Below are positions 44,495 to 52,894 of a stretch of 64,000 nucleotides of DNA, piece by piece. The DNA comes from Bifidobacterium biavatii DSM 23969 (GTDB lineage Bacteria > Actinomycetota > Actinomycetes > Actinomycetales > Bifidobacteriaceae): assembly GCF_000741165.1 (NCBI RefSeq), contig NZ_JGYN01000023.1, positions 1 to 64,000 of the forward strand. The letters are read 5' to 3'. Numbering within the stretch: position 1 is the stretch's first letter; every line of letters starts with the position of its first letter. The position numbers and the translations under genes were made by a program. The notes under the pieces were generated by a model that saw only the letters and a program-made list of their open reading frames with translations, was not told the origin of the DNA and did no database searches.

Positions 44495-45508
44495 ATGATC
44501 AATTACGACAAATTCCTGCTGGACAGCGGCTTCTGGGGCTGGCTGTACAAGCTGCTGACCCCGGTCGAATGGCTGATGACCCAGATCATGGCCGTCTTCC
44601 ATAAGTTCCTGACTCTGCTCGGCATGTCGCCCATCGGCTTCTCGTGGGTGCTGTCGATCATCTTCCTCGTGCTTGTCGTGCACGCGTGCGTGTTCCCGCT
44701 GTACTACAAGACGATGAAGTCGATGCGCAAGATGCAGGAAATCCAGCCCAAGATGCAGCGCATCCAGAACAAGTACAAGGGCAAGAACGACCAGGCCAGC
44801 AAAGAGGCCATGCAGCGCGAGATGATGAAGCTGTATCAGGACAACGACGCGAACCCGGCCGGCTCGTGCCTCCCGATGCTCATCCAGTCGCCGGTGTTCA
44901 TGTGCATGTTCTACGTACTCTCGGCTATCCCGTACATCGCCCGCGAAAAGCGCGCGCCGCTCGGCGCGTTCGACGTGGCCACCGCGCAGCAGTTCTCGCA
45001 GACCACCGTGTTCGGCGTGAACGTGACCGACGTGTTCTCCACCGCGGCCACGCATGGCAAGATCATCATCGGCGTCTTCGTCCTGCTCATGTGCGGCTGC
45101 CTGTGGTTCACCACGTACTTCAGCCAGAAGCGCAACATGAACCCGGAGGCGATGGTCGGTCAGGCGGCCACCATGCAGAAGGGCATGCTGTGGGTCTTCC
45201 CGATCATGTACATCTTCTCCGGCGTGACCATGCCGTTCGCTGTGCTCGTCTACTGGCTCACCAACAACATCTGCAACCTCGCCCGCACCATGTGGCAGGC
45301 GTACGCCTTCCCGACGCCGGGCTCCCCGGCCGCCAAGGACAAGGAAATCCGCGACCACAAGCGCGAGAACGAACGCCGCGCCAAGGCCGGCGAGCCGAGC
45401 CTCGAGGAGGAGAAGCTCATCAAGGCCAAGGAAGCCGCCGAACTCAGGGAGAAGCAGGGCTATCAGCGCGAGCAGCCGCAGCGCAAGAACCGCGGCAAGA
45501 AGAAGTAA
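44495..45508 (+). CDS. yidC: Membrane protein insertase YidC
   Basis: YidC inserts and folds inner-membrane proteins. The 337-residue protein has about five hydrophobic segments: LYKLLTPVEWLMTQIMAVFHKFL, SWVLSIIFLVLVVHACVFPLYY, LIQSPVFMCMFYVLSAIPYI, IIIGVFVLLMCGCLWFTTYF and MLWVFPIMYIFSGVTMPFAVLVYWLTNNI. The KTMKSMRKMQEIQPKMQ cytoplasmic loop is characteristic. The C-terminus is long and basic, RKNRGKKK, as in Gram-positive relatives that contact ribosomes. It follows yidD at once and ends before the 45561-45613 hairpin. Confidence 0.97.
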   Translation: MINYDKFLLDSGFWGWLYKLLTPVEWLMTQIMAVFHKFLTLLGMSPIGFSWVLSIIFLVLVVHACVFPLYYKTMKSMRKMQEIQPKMQRIQNKYKGKNDQASKEAMQREMMKLYQDNDANPAGSCLPMLIQSPVFMCMFYVLSAIPYIAREKRAPLGAFDVATAQQFSQTTVFGVNVTDVFSTAATHGKIIIGVFVLLMCGCLWFTTYFSQKRNMNPEAMVGQAATMQKGMLWVFPIMYIFSGVTMPFAVLVYWLTNNICNLARTMWQAYAFPTPGSPAAKDKEIRDHKRENERRAKAGEPSLEEEKLIKAKEAAELREKQGYQREQPQRKNRGKKK

Positions 45509-45560
45509 CGACGTCGCGCTGACGCGACGGGCGTGACCTGCGCGACATGCGCGACATGAT

Positions 45561-45613
45561 GGTCTCGCGGGAAACGGACATGATAACGGACATGATTCGT
45601 TTCCCGCGAGACC
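45561..45613. terminator. Long hairpin between yidC and jag
   Basis: GGTCTCGCGGGAAACG (45561-45576) pairs exactly with CGTTTCCCGCGAGACC (45598-45613). ACGGACATGA is repeated in the loop. A TTTGGTTT tract follows. Confidence 0.75.
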
Positions 45614-45676
45614 TTTGGTTTAGACTGGTTTGCAGACTTTGACAATCGACCCTTCGCTGGACAAGGAGTAGTGGAC

Positions 45677-46204
45677 ATGGCGGAAGACGAAAGGACGATC
45701 GATCAGCTCAATGAGGAAGCTGACATCGCTGCCGACTATCTGGAGGGCCTGCTCGACATCGCCGACTACGACGGCGACATCGAGATGGGCGTGCGCAACA
45801 ATCGTCCGATGGTGCAGATCGTCGCCGACGACGACACCGACATCAAGCATCTCATCGGCCGCAATGGGGAAGTGGTCGATGCGCTGCAGCAGCTGACGCG
45901 TCTCGCCGTCCAGCAGAAGACCGGTGAGCGTTCGCATCTGATCGTGGACGTCGACGGGTTCCTCAAGCACAAGCGCCAGCGTCTGCGCGACATCGCGCTC
46001 GACGCGATCGACGAGGTGCGCGAGACCGGCGAGCCGGTGAACCTTAAGCCGATGAATTCGTTCGAGCGCAAGGTCGTGCATGACGTCGTGCGCGAGGAAG
46101 GCCTGAAGTCGCGTTCGCACGGCGAGGAGCCGCGCCGTTACGTGACGGTGTACCTGCGCGCGAACGCGGAGGACGCAGCCGACGTCGACGAGACGGAGGA
46201 GTGA
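45677..46204 (+). CDS. Jag / KhpB family RNA-binding protein
   Basis: The 175-residue protein has an N-terminal acidic region, a KH domain (MVQIVADDDTDIKHLIGRNGEVVDALQQLTRLAVQQKTG, with GRNG as the GxxG loop) and an R3H domain (MNSFERKVVHDVVREEGLKSRSHGEEPRRYVTVYL). Relatives pair with KhpA and modulate RNA stability. ATG 45677 was chosen because AAGGAG lies 8 bp upstream; GTG 45671 is too close. It runs into rsmG with a 3-bp gap. Confidence 0.93.
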   Translation: MAEDERTIDQLNEEADIAADYLEGLLDIADYDGDIEMGVRNNRPMVQIVADDDTDIKHLIGRNGEVVDALQQLTRLAVQQKTGERSHLIVDVDGFLKHKRQRLRDIALDAIDEVRETGEPVNLKPMNSFERKVVHDVVREEGLKSRSHGEEPRRYVTVYLRANAEDAADVDETEE

Positions 46205-46207
46205 TCC

Positions 46208-47026
46208 GTGCCGGATCATGTTTCACATGAAACCGTTCGCGGCAGTGACGTTGCGGACGGCGCGCAGGATGATGCCGCCGTGCGTGCGGCTGCGAACGAT
46301 GTCGTGACGGACGCTGTGTCGGTCGAGTCATCCGTATCGGCCGAACCGTCCGTTCCCGCGACGGACGAACTCGACGGATCGCCGATCCTCGCCCAAGTGC
46401 TCGGCGACGCGCTGCCCAAGCTGGAGATCTTCCATGACAAGCTCATGCGCGAGGGCGAACCGCGCGGCCTGATCGGCCCGCGCGACGTGGCTATCGTATG
46501 GGAGCGTCATATTCTCAACTCCGCGGCCGTGGTGCCGTTCATCCGCGAAACGACGCGGGGCGAGCGGTACAAGACCGTTGCGGATATCGGTTCCGGCGGC
46601 GGTTTTCCCGGCATCGTCGCGGCCGCATGCCTGCCGGACCACCGGTTCACGCTGATCGAACCGATGGAGCGTCGCGTCGAATGGCTTGACGAATGCGTGC
46701 ATGAGATGGGGCTGAAGAATGTCGAGATCGTGCGCGCGCGGTCCGAGGAAATCATCGCGCGCATCCGCAAACGCGACGGGCTGTATCCGTTTGCCGTGGC
46801 GACGTGCCGCGCGGTCGCGCCCATGACCAAGCTGTCCGGCTGGACGCTGCCGCTGCTCAAATCGCACGGCCGTCTGGTCGCGCTCAAAGGCCGTTCCGCA
46901 CAGGCCGAAATCGACAAGGCCGCCAAGGAAATCGCCAAGCGTGGGGGAGTGCGCCCGCGCGTGGTCGAGGCGGAAGTCGGCCCCGGACTCGAGCCCACGC
47001 ACGTGGTGCTGGTGGACAAGCGCTGA
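46208..47026 (+). CDS. rsmG: 16S rRNA (guanine-527-N7)-methyltransferase RsmG
   Basis: RsmG methylates G527 of 16S rRNA with S-adenosylmethionine. The 272-residue protein has the methyltransferase motif [20 protein letters not shown], then [26 protein letters not shown] and [23 protein letters not shown]. An N-terminal Ala/Asp/Val-rich extension of about 55 residues precedes the catalytic domain, and the parS-like site at 46219 lies within its coding region. The GTG start is preceded by GGAGGAG. It is the last gene before the DnaA-box region ahead of parA. Confidence 0.95.
   Translation: MPDHVSHETVRGSDVADGAQDDAAVRAAANDVVTDAVSVESSVSAEPSVPATDELDGSPILAQVLGDALPKLEIFHDKLMREGEPRGLIGPRDVAIVWERHILNSAAVVPFIRETTRGERYKTVADIGSGGGFPGIVAAACLPDHRFTLIEPMERRVEWLDECVHEMGLKNVEIVRARSEEIIARIRKRDGLYPFAVATCRAVAPMTKLSGWTLPLLKSHGRLVALKGRSAQAEIDKAAKEIAKRGGVRPRVVEAEVGPGLEPTHVVLVDKR
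46219..46234. promoter_or_regulatory. parS: parS-like site inside rsmG
   Basis: TGTTTCACATGAAACC differs from the parS consensus by one central base and the last base. It lies five codons into rsmG, near oriC and 2.1 kb before parB. Confidence 0.75.
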
Positions 47027-47031
47027 CCGAG

Positions 47032-47185
47032 TTATCCACATTATCCACAGTGAGAAAAAGTTATCCACAATGATGAGCAGTTCACGTCGCGTTCAGGAAT
47101 AAACGCCGGAGTTCCGGCGATTGAAGCGGGATTAGGCGCCGCTCCGGACCGCCCGGCACGCACAGGTTATCCACAGTTATCCACA
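47032..47185. promoter_or_regulatory. DnaA-box cluster in the rsmG-parA region
   Basis: Five exact TTATCCACA boxes lie at 47032-47040, 47041-47049 (adjacent), 47061-47069, 47167-47175 and 47177-47185. Further TGTGGA half-boxes follow near 47200-47216. The 331-bp gap 47027-47357 has no gene. It could be an auxiliary part of the origin or a DnaA-responsive promoter for parA. Confidence 0.88.
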
Positions 47186-47357
47186 ATAGTGTGCACAACT
47201 ATGTGGAAAGTTGTGGACAGCCGGCCGGACGGGTTCCCGACGCCTTTCCATGGCGTCCGAACAGCGTCTGAAAACGGCCCAAACAGCCGGTTTGAACCCG
47301 TTTTCATGTCCATGCGAACGATGAAACTGGAACGTACTGTCTGGTGAAGGAGGAGCA

Positions 47358-48335
47358 GTGTCCACCACGAACGGCGCACCTGAATTCGAAACGGTAGAGC
47401 AGACCATTGGCCGCATTTTCGGCAATGGGGCCTCCGATTCCTCGGTGGGCATGCAGATCGCGCAGGAAAAGCAGCGCTACGCCGCCATCGAAGCGCAGGT
47501 CTTCCCCAAGCCCAAGGAAACCCGCATCATCGCGGTCGCCAACCAGAAGGGCGGTGTCGGCAAGACGACCACGGCCGTCAACATCGCCGCCGCACTGGCC
47601 AAGGGCGGTGCGAACGTGCTCGTCATCGACATGGACCCGCAGGGCAACGCGTCGACCGCGCTCGGCATTGAACACAACTCCGGCATGGACTCCGTGTACG
47701 ACGTGCTCGAAGGCCGCCGCACCATCGCCGACGTCAAGCAGGTCTGCCCGGACTTCCCGACGCTCGACGTCGTGCCCGCGTCCATCGACCTGTCCGGCGC
47801 GGAACTCGAGATCGCTGACTCGCCGAACCGCAATAATCTTATGCGCGATGCGCTGACCAAGTATCTGGCCGAAGCTGACAAGCACTACGACTACGTGTTC
47901 GTCGACTGCCCGCCGAGCCTCGGCCTGCTCGTCATCAACGCGATGTGCGCCGTCAACGAAATGCTCATCCCGATCCAGGCCGAATACTATGCGCTTGAGG
48001 GCCTCGGGCAACTTATCAACACCATCGGCCTCGTGCAGAAGCACTTCAACCCGACGCTGCTCGTCTCCACCATGCTGGTTACCATGTACGACCGCCGTAC
48101 GCTGCTCAGTCGCGAGGTATACGCGGAGGTCAAGAACCACTACCCGTCCATCGTGCTCGACACCACAATTCCCCGCACCGTGAAGATCTCCGAGGCGCCG
48201 AGCTTCGGGCAGACCGTGATCGCCTATGACAAGTCGAGCATGGGCGCCACGGCGTATCGCGAGGCGGCTCTGGAGATGGCGCGCCGTTCGGATCAGGCGT
48301 TGGAAGCGATTGCAATCAAGCGAGGAGAACACTGA
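47358..48335 (+). CDS. parA: Chromosome-partitioning ATPase ParA
   Basis: ParA is the ATPase that moves ParB-parS complexes. The 325-residue protein has the deviant Walker A KGGVGKTTTAVNIAAALA, switch region DMDPQGNASTALG, Walker B YDYVFVDCPPSLGLLVINA and the helix TMYDRRTLLSREVYAEVK. A 55-residue N-terminal extension precedes the ATPase, as in actinobacterial ParA. The GTG start has AGGAGGAG just upstream. A 2-bp gap separates it from parB. Confidence 0.97.
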   Translation: MSTTNGAPEFETVEQTIGRIFGNGASDSSVGMQIAQEKQRYAAIEAQVFPKPKETRIIAVANQKGGVGKTTTAVNIAAALAKGGANVLVIDMDPQGNASTALGIEHNSGMDSVYDVLEGRRTIADVKQVCPDFPTLDVVPASIDLSGAELEIADSPNRNNLMRDALTKYLAEADKHYDYVFVDCPPSLGLLVINAMCAVNEMLIPIQAEYYALEGLGQLINTIGLVQKHFNPTLLVSTMLVTMYDRRTLLSREVYAEVKNHYPSIVLDTTIPRTVKISEAPSFGQTVIAYDKSSMGATAYREAALEMARRSDQALEAIAIKRGEH

Positions 48336-48337
48336 TT

Positions 48338-49864
48338 ATGGCTACGAAGTCGCGTTTAGGCAAGGGACTTGGCGCGCTGTTCCCGGACCTTCCCGGCGAT
48401 GCCCAGCATGAGCTCGACGAACTGTCGGCGATGACGCCCGCTCAGCGGGAGAAGACGGTCGCCGAGGCATTGGCGAAGCCGGCTGCGGCGCCGTCTGCTG
48501 CGCCCGCTGCAAAGGATGGCAGCGTTGCCCACGCTGTCAGCGCCGACGATGAGCCGGCAGCATCTGCCACACCGATCAGCCGCACGTCCATTCCACAGGT
48601 CATCAGCACCGCGTCCACGCAGGCACAGCCGGTGACCGCGCCCGCGGTTGACCGATCCAAGCCGTCGCAGTCGGCGAACGGTTCCGCGCACGCCGGCAAG
48701 GGTGGCAAGTCCAAGTCCAAGCGCGCGGCCATGCCGGGCATCGGCGACGCCGGCGCACATCCGAGCGACCTGTTCTTCGGCGACACGACCACGGCCGTAC
48801 CGGTCACGGGCAAGTCCGCGTCCGACGAGTCATCCTCTGCTGCACACAATCGCAAGCAGGCTGCGACCAAGGCGTCGTCCCGTGCGGCCAAGCCGGCCGA
48901 TGTTTCACGTGAAACCAAGGACAACGCGGACGAACCGGAACTCAAGCCGGTGTTCGGCGGCTATCTCGCGGAACTGAACACCACCGACATCGGGCCGAAC
49001 CTGCACCAGCCGCGTACCGTCTTCGACGAGGAGGAGCTCAACGAGCTTGCCGCGTCCATCAAGGAAGTCGGCGTGCTGCAGCCGATCGTCGTGCGCAAGC
49101 GTCCCGCCGCACAGATCGAACAGGCCCGCCGTGACGTCGCCGAACGCGTCGCGAACGGCGACACGGAAGCGGCCGACGAGCGACTCGACAGCCCGTACGA
49201 GCTCATCATGGGCGAACGCCGCTGGCGCGCGACCCAGCTCGCCGGCCTGACGACGATCCCGGCGATCGTCAAGACCACGGCCGACGACGACATGCTGCGC
49301 GACGCACTGCTCGAAAACCTGCACCGGGTCGCGCTCAACCCGCTCGAAGAGGCGGCCGCGTACCAGCAGATGATCGAGGAATTCGGCCTCACACAGGCTC
49401 AGCTGTCGAAGTCCGTGTCCAAGTCGCGCCCGCAGATCGCGAACACGCTGCGACTGCTCAACCTGCCCGCCAGCGTGCAGAAGCGCGTCGCCGCAGGCGT
49501 GCTCTCGGCCGGCCACGCGCGTGCGCTGCTGGGTCTGACCGACGAATCGGAGATGGACAAGCTGGCCGACCGCATCATCGCGGAGGGCCTGTCCGTGCGT
49601 TCCACTGAAGAGATCGTCGCGATGAAGATCGCCTCCGGCGAGCAGCCGCGCAAGGCCCGCGCCAACAAGAACAATCCGTGGGCCAACTCGCCGATTCAGC
49701 AGCATCTCGAAAACCGCTTCGACACCAAGGTGTCCATCAAGGGCTCCAAGCAGCACGGCCGCATCGAAATCGTCTTCTCCTCGCCCGAGGACATGGACCG
49801 CATCCTCGGCCTCCTCGCCCCGCAAGGCGACGCCGCCGCCGATCCGAACGCCGGCTGGCGCTGA
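48338..49864 (+). CDS. parB: Chromosome-partitioning protein ParB
   Basis: ParB binds parS and uses CTP to spread. The 508-residue protein has a long low-complexity N-terminal region (to about 205), then the conserved core: LHQPRTVFDEEELNELAASIKEVGVLQPIVV, GERRWRATQLAGLTTIPAIVK (CTP-binding boxes), LLENLHRVALNPLEEAAAYQQMIEEFGL and the HTH QAQLSKSVSKSRPQIANTLRLLNLP. A dimerisation domain ends the protein. The N-terminal part is much longer than in B. subtilis Spo0J. parS lies inside the gene at 48901. A strong hairpin (49880-49942) ends the parAB unit. Confidence 0.97.
   Translation: MATKSRLGKGLGALFPDLPGDAQHELDELSAMTPAQREKTVAEALAKPAAAPSAAPAAKDGSVAHAVSADDEPAASATPISRTSIPQVISTASTQAQPVTAPAVDRSKPSQSANGSAHAGKGGKSKSKRAAMPGIGDAGAHPSDLFFGDTTTAVPVTGKSASDESSSAAHNRKQAATKASSRAAKPADVSRETKDNADEPELKPVFGGYLAELNTTDIGPNLHQPRTVFDEEELNELAASIKEVGVLQPIVVRKRPAAQIEQARRDVAERVANGDTEAADERLDSPYELIMGERRWRATQLAGLTTIPAIVKTTADDDMLRDALLENLHRVALNPLEEAAAYQQMIEEFGLTQAQLSKSVSKSRPQIANTLRLLNLPASVQKRVAAGVLSAGHARALLGLTDESEMDKLADRIIAEGLSVRSTEEIVAMKIASGEQPRKARANKNNPWANSPIQQHLENRFDTKVSIKGSKQHGRIEIVFSSPEDMDRILGLLAPQGDAAADPNAGWR
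48901..48916. promoter_or_regulatory. parS: parS site inside parB
   Basis: TGTTTCACGTGAAACC matches the consensus TGTTTCACGTGAAACA at 15 of 16 positions. It is embedded in the coding sequence for DVSRETKD, a common location of parS in bacteria. Confidence 0.93.
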
Positions 49865-49879
49865 TCGGATAGACATTCA

Positions 49880-49942
49880 ATACGCTTGTGCCCGCATGCC
49901 TTTCTCTGTGAAAGAGGAAAGGCATGCGGGGCACAAGCGTAT
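49880..49942. terminator. Hairpin terminator after parB
   Basis: ATACGCTTGTGCC and CGCATGCCTTTC pair with GAAAGGCATGCG and GGCACAAGCGTAT, with a one-base bulge. The stem of about 25 bp closes on a short purine-rich loop. Confidence 0.8.
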
Positions 49943-49962
49943 CTAACGATTATTCGGTCGAA

Positions 49963-50013
49963 CTATTCGCCCGGCGCGTTGAGGTAGGACTGGGCGTCGA
50001 GGGCGGCGCAGCA
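49963..50013 (-). pseudogene. Duplicate 3' end of trxB (17 codons with stop)
   Basis: This 51-bp stretch matches 51620-51670, the end of trxB, at 47 of 51 positions, starting exactly at the stop codon. It would encode CCAALDAQSYLNAPGE-stop beside CRAALDAQSYLNALGE-stop in trxB. With the intact copy it brackets the DUF4143 ATPase gene as a direct repeat, as if DNA had been inserted at the trxB 3' end and the displaced end left behind. Confidence 0.88.
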
Positions 50014-50030
50014 ATTGTCACGGATGCGTG

Positions 50031-51371
50031 TCAGTCGTTGCTGAGCAGGCCGGCCATGTACACGGGCAGATAGAGTATGCGGTTTTCGACGGCGATGTTG
50101 CACGGGCCGAAAACGTATCCGGTGGAAAGATGGTATTCGCTGTGAGCCAGCACCGCATCCATTGCATGATGTCTTTTGTATGATTTGCCGGACTTGACTT
50201 CAATGGGCAGTACTGCATCATTGCGATCCTGAACAAGAAAATCAAGCTCGCCGAGTTTTTTGCTGTTGTAGTAATACAAGTCGAAGCCGTGCGCGGCCAG
50301 TTCCTGTGCGACGGCATTCTCATAGATGGATCCATAGTTGATGTCAGGATTCCCGTTCAGCACATCAAGCGCGGTTTTTTTTAGGAACGAGCCGGTGAGC
50401 AGACCGACGTCGTTATAGAAGAGTTTGAACAGATTACGTTCCTTGCTCATCTCCAACGGCGTGCACGGCTCATCCACGTTGTAGGCCGCTATGGCCACGT
50501 CGGCGCCCACCAGCCAGTCAAAATCGGATGCCACCGCCTGGAAACGTAAACCTTTTTCGACTTTGGAGAACGTGAATCGCTTATTCGGGTTGTTCAGTTC
50601 GCTGGGTACCAGATCGTAGATGGACCTGATGTGAAGCCGATCCTCTTTCCGGGCATACTGTCCGATATCGCGACGATATTCCCTTTTGATATTTTCCTGT
50701 ATCGTTCGCACGTTCCTGACGCTGCCATCGGACACGAACGAACTAACCGCCGCCGGCATGCCTCCGATAACCAGATACTTGGCATACAGTTCCATTAACC
50801 GATCATGGGCGAAACCATCAACTTCCTTGCGATCGCGCAGGCAATCGCGCAGCATGTCGAATACGTCGCTCCCCGCCCCCTGCGACCAGCAGAATTCTTC
50901 GAAATCCAGAGGATGCATCTTCAATTCACTCATGTATCCCACCGGTATAGATCGAATGTCCTCCAATTCGACGCCAAGCAGCGAACCGGACATGATGTAG
51001 TCGAACCGGCCGTCGTCCACAAGGAATTTGATCGCCGTGACGATTTCCTTGCACTGTTGGACTTCGTCGAAGAACACTAGGGTCTTTCCGGGCACCATAG
51101 GGCTGTTCGTGGCCAATTCGAGCCGCATAAGCAGGTTCCTGGCGTCGCGCGGAGTGCTGAACAGTGTTGCCATTTCAGGATTTTCGATGAAATTCAGTTC
51201 GACGACGTGCTCGTAATGCGTTTTTGCGAAATGACGGATGATGTACGTTTTGCCGATTTGCCGTGCGCCGGTAATCAGCAGGGCCGTACGATTGGGAGAC
51301 GTCCTCCACGCCTCAAGATCAGCTTCGATCTTTCTTGCCAGCAAGATGGCCCCCTCGGATGTGAGTTGCAT
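50031..51371 (-). CDS. AAA ATPase of the AAA_14 / DUF4143 family
   Basis: This 446-residue protein has an N-terminal AAA domain with Walker A ITGARQIGKTYIIRHFA and Walker B LVFFDEVQQCKEIV, and a DUF4143-type C-terminal domain with a PD-(D/E)XK-like core: NSKKLGELDFLVQDRNDAVLPIEVKSGKSYKRH. Such proteins occur in many copies in bifidobacteria; their role is unknown, possibly host interaction, DNA handling or defence. By eye the gene is less GC-rich than its surroundings. The ATG at 51371 lacks a convincing ribosome site; TTG 51377 is two codons earlier. Three 32-bp-spaced repeats overlap the start. Confidence 0.9.
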   Translation of the reverse strand: MQLTSEGAILLARKIEADLEAWRTSPNRTALLITGARQIGKTYIIRHFAKTHYEHVVELNFIENPEMATLFSTPRDARNLLMRLELATNSPMVPGKTLVFFDEVQQCKEIVTAIKFLVDDGRFDYIMSGSLLGVELEDIRSIPVGYMSELKMHPLDFEEFCWSQGAGSDVFDMLRDCLRDRKEVDGFAHDRLMELYAKYLVIGGMPAAVSSFVSDGSVRNVRTIQENIKREYRRDIGQYARKEDRLHIRSIYDLVPSELNNPNKRFTFSKVEKGLRFQAVASDFDWLVGADVAIAAYNVDEPCTPLEMSKERNLFKLFYNDVGLLTGSFLKKTALDVLNGNPDINYGSIYENAVAQELAAHGFDLYYYNSKKLGELDFLVQDRNDAVLPIEVKSGKSYKRHHAMDAVLAHSEYHLSTGYVFGPCNIAVENRILYLPVYMAGLLSND

Positions 51372-51445
51372 TTTCAAACCATTTTATCTTTCTTTGATTG
51401 CATTTTCAAACCAGAAAGGGGGTATTTTATTGCATTTTCCAACCA
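51366..51445. repeat. Three 16-bp repeats at exact 32-bp spacing over the ATPase promoter
   Basis: TTGCATTTTCAAACCA occurs at 51366-51381 and 51398-51413, and as TTGCATTTTCCAACCA at 51430-51445. The 32-bp spacing is three helical turns, putting all copies on one face. The first overlaps the ATPase start codon. This looks like an operator array for autoregulation, or remnants of the inserted element. Confidence 0.8.
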
Positions 51446-51619
51446 TTCTGCGGGGATGGCAGGGCGTACGCGGTAACTGTTGCAGAGACTGTCCGCGCAC
51501 AAGAGAGGATGGCGAGCCAGAATATGAAAAACGTGTTCGCCGACTGCATGATGCCGATTGAACGGCATATGAGCCGGCGAGCACGCTTGACTGAGATATT
51601 CGTCCGGAGCGCCGGGTCG

Positions 51620-52576
51620 CTATTCGCCCAAAGCGTTGAGGTAGGACTGGGCGTCGAGGGCGGCGCGGCAGCCCATGCCGGCGGCGGAGATGGCCTGGCG
51701 GTAGGTGCGGTCCACCACGTCGCCCGCGGCGAAGACGCCCGGGACGGACGTGCGCGTGGACGCGCCGTCGACCGTGATGTAGCCGTCGGCGTCCAGCGCG
51801 ATCGCGTCGCCGAGGAAGCCGGTGGACGGCGTGTGGCCGATCGCCACGAACACGCCGTTCGCGGGCACCTCGCTCGTCTCGCCGGACACCACGTTGCGCA
51901 CGGTCAGTGACGTCGCGCCCGAATCGTCGCCGTTCACGCGGTCGACCACGGAGTTCGTGAGCAGCGTGATCTTCTCGTTCTCACGCGCGCGGTCCACCAT
52001 GATCTTCGACGCGCGGAACTCGTCGCGGCGGTGGATCAGCGTGACCGACGAGCCGAAGCGGGTCAGGAACAGCGCTTCCTCGAACGCGGAATCGCCGCCG
52101 CCGACCACGACGATCGGCTTGCCGCGGAAGAAGAATCCGTCGCAGGTCGCGCAGTACGAGACGCCGCGGCCTGAGAACTCCTCTTCGCCCGGCACGCCCA
52201 GCTTGCGGTAGCTCGAACCGGTGGTGACCACCACCGCGCGGGCGCGGATCACGTCGCCGCCGTCGAGCGTGAGGGTTTTCACATCACTGGAGAAGTCGAC
52301 CGAAACCACGTCGTCGTAGACGAGCTCGGCGCCGAACTTCTCGGCCTGCTTCTGCATCGCGTCCATCAGGTCCGGGCCGAGAATGCCGTCCGGGAAGCCA
52401 GGGAAGTTCTCGACCTCGGTGGTGTTCACCAGCTGGCCGCCGGGCGTGAGCGCGCCGGCGATCACCAGCGGCTGGTAGCCTGCGCGGCCGAGGTAGATGG
52501 CGGCGGTGTAGCCGGCGGGGCCGGAACCGACGATGACTGCATCATGAATCGCGTTGTTCGCGTTGTCGTTGCTCAT
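51620..52576 (-). CDS. trxB: Thioredoxin-disulfide reductase
   Basis: TrxB passes electrons from NADPH through FAD to thioredoxin. The 318-residue protein has GSGPAGYTAAIYLGRAG, TTEVENFPGFPDGILGP, the redox pair CATCDGFFF and the NADPH motif GGGDSAFEEALFLTRFG, ending in FAAGDVVDRTYRQAI. ATG 52576 follows TGGAG; the frame continues upstream but without a ribosome site. The next gene in its direction is the DUF4143 ATPase, which follows across the trxB-end duplication. In related actinobacteria trxB lies between murJ and parB, as here. Confidence 0.97.
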   Translation of the reverse strand: MSNDNANNAIHDAVIVGSGPAGYTAAIYLGRAGYQPLVIAGALTPGGQLVNTTEVENFPGFPDGILGPDLMDAMQKQAEKFGAELVYDDVVSVDFSSDVKTLTLDGGDVIRARAVVVTTGSSYRKLGVPGEEEFSGRGVSYCATCDGFFFRGKPIVVVGGGDSAFEEALFLTRFGSSVTLIHRRDEFRASKIMVDRARENEKITLLTNSVVDRVNGDDSGATSLTVRNVVSGETSEVPANGVFVAIGHTPSTGFLGDAIALDADGYITVDGASTRTSVPGVFAAGDVVDRTYRQAISAAGMGCRAALDAQSYLNALGE

Positions 52577-52673
52577 GCGCTCCACTGTAGCAATGCGGGG
52601 CGCACGAAACCCAGCCAGTCCGCGCACGGCGTTAGAGACAAAAGTTATGGCCCGCGCGATCGGAATTGCGCTC

Positions 52674-52840
52674 GTGGGCATAGACCGTTCATTTACCCGT
52701 CCACTGACAAGATCGTGGGCATAGACCGACCACGTACAGGTCAACAACCTCCTCTGTATGGTCGGTCTATACCCACAATCACCTATATGTCCCGTTCATA
52801 CCCACGAATCGGACTCCATAATGTCCCGTTCATGCCCACA
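52674..52840. repeat. Motif array (GTGGGCATAGACCG, two forward and three inverted)
   Basis: GTGGGCATAGACCG occurs at 52674 and 52715. Its inverse occurs as CGGTCTATACCCAC (ending 52776), CGTTCATACCCAC (ending 52805) and CGTTCATGCCCAC (ending 52839). The second forward copy, 52715-52732, and 52759-52776 pair over 18 positions with one non-Watson-Crick pair. The 318-bp stretch 52577-52894 between trxB and murJ has no gene. Confidence 0.8.
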
Positions 52841-52860
52841 GCCATATGACAAAACAAAAA

Positions 52861-52885
52861 AAGCGGCGGCCATCGGCCGCCGCTT
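52861..52885 (-). terminator. Terminator of murJ
   Basis: On the minus strand an 11-bp GC-rich stem AAGCGGCGGCC/GGCCGCCGCTT is followed by a T-run (TTTTTTT), directly past the murJ stop. Confidence 0.85.
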
Positions 52886-52894
52886 GGGCATTGG

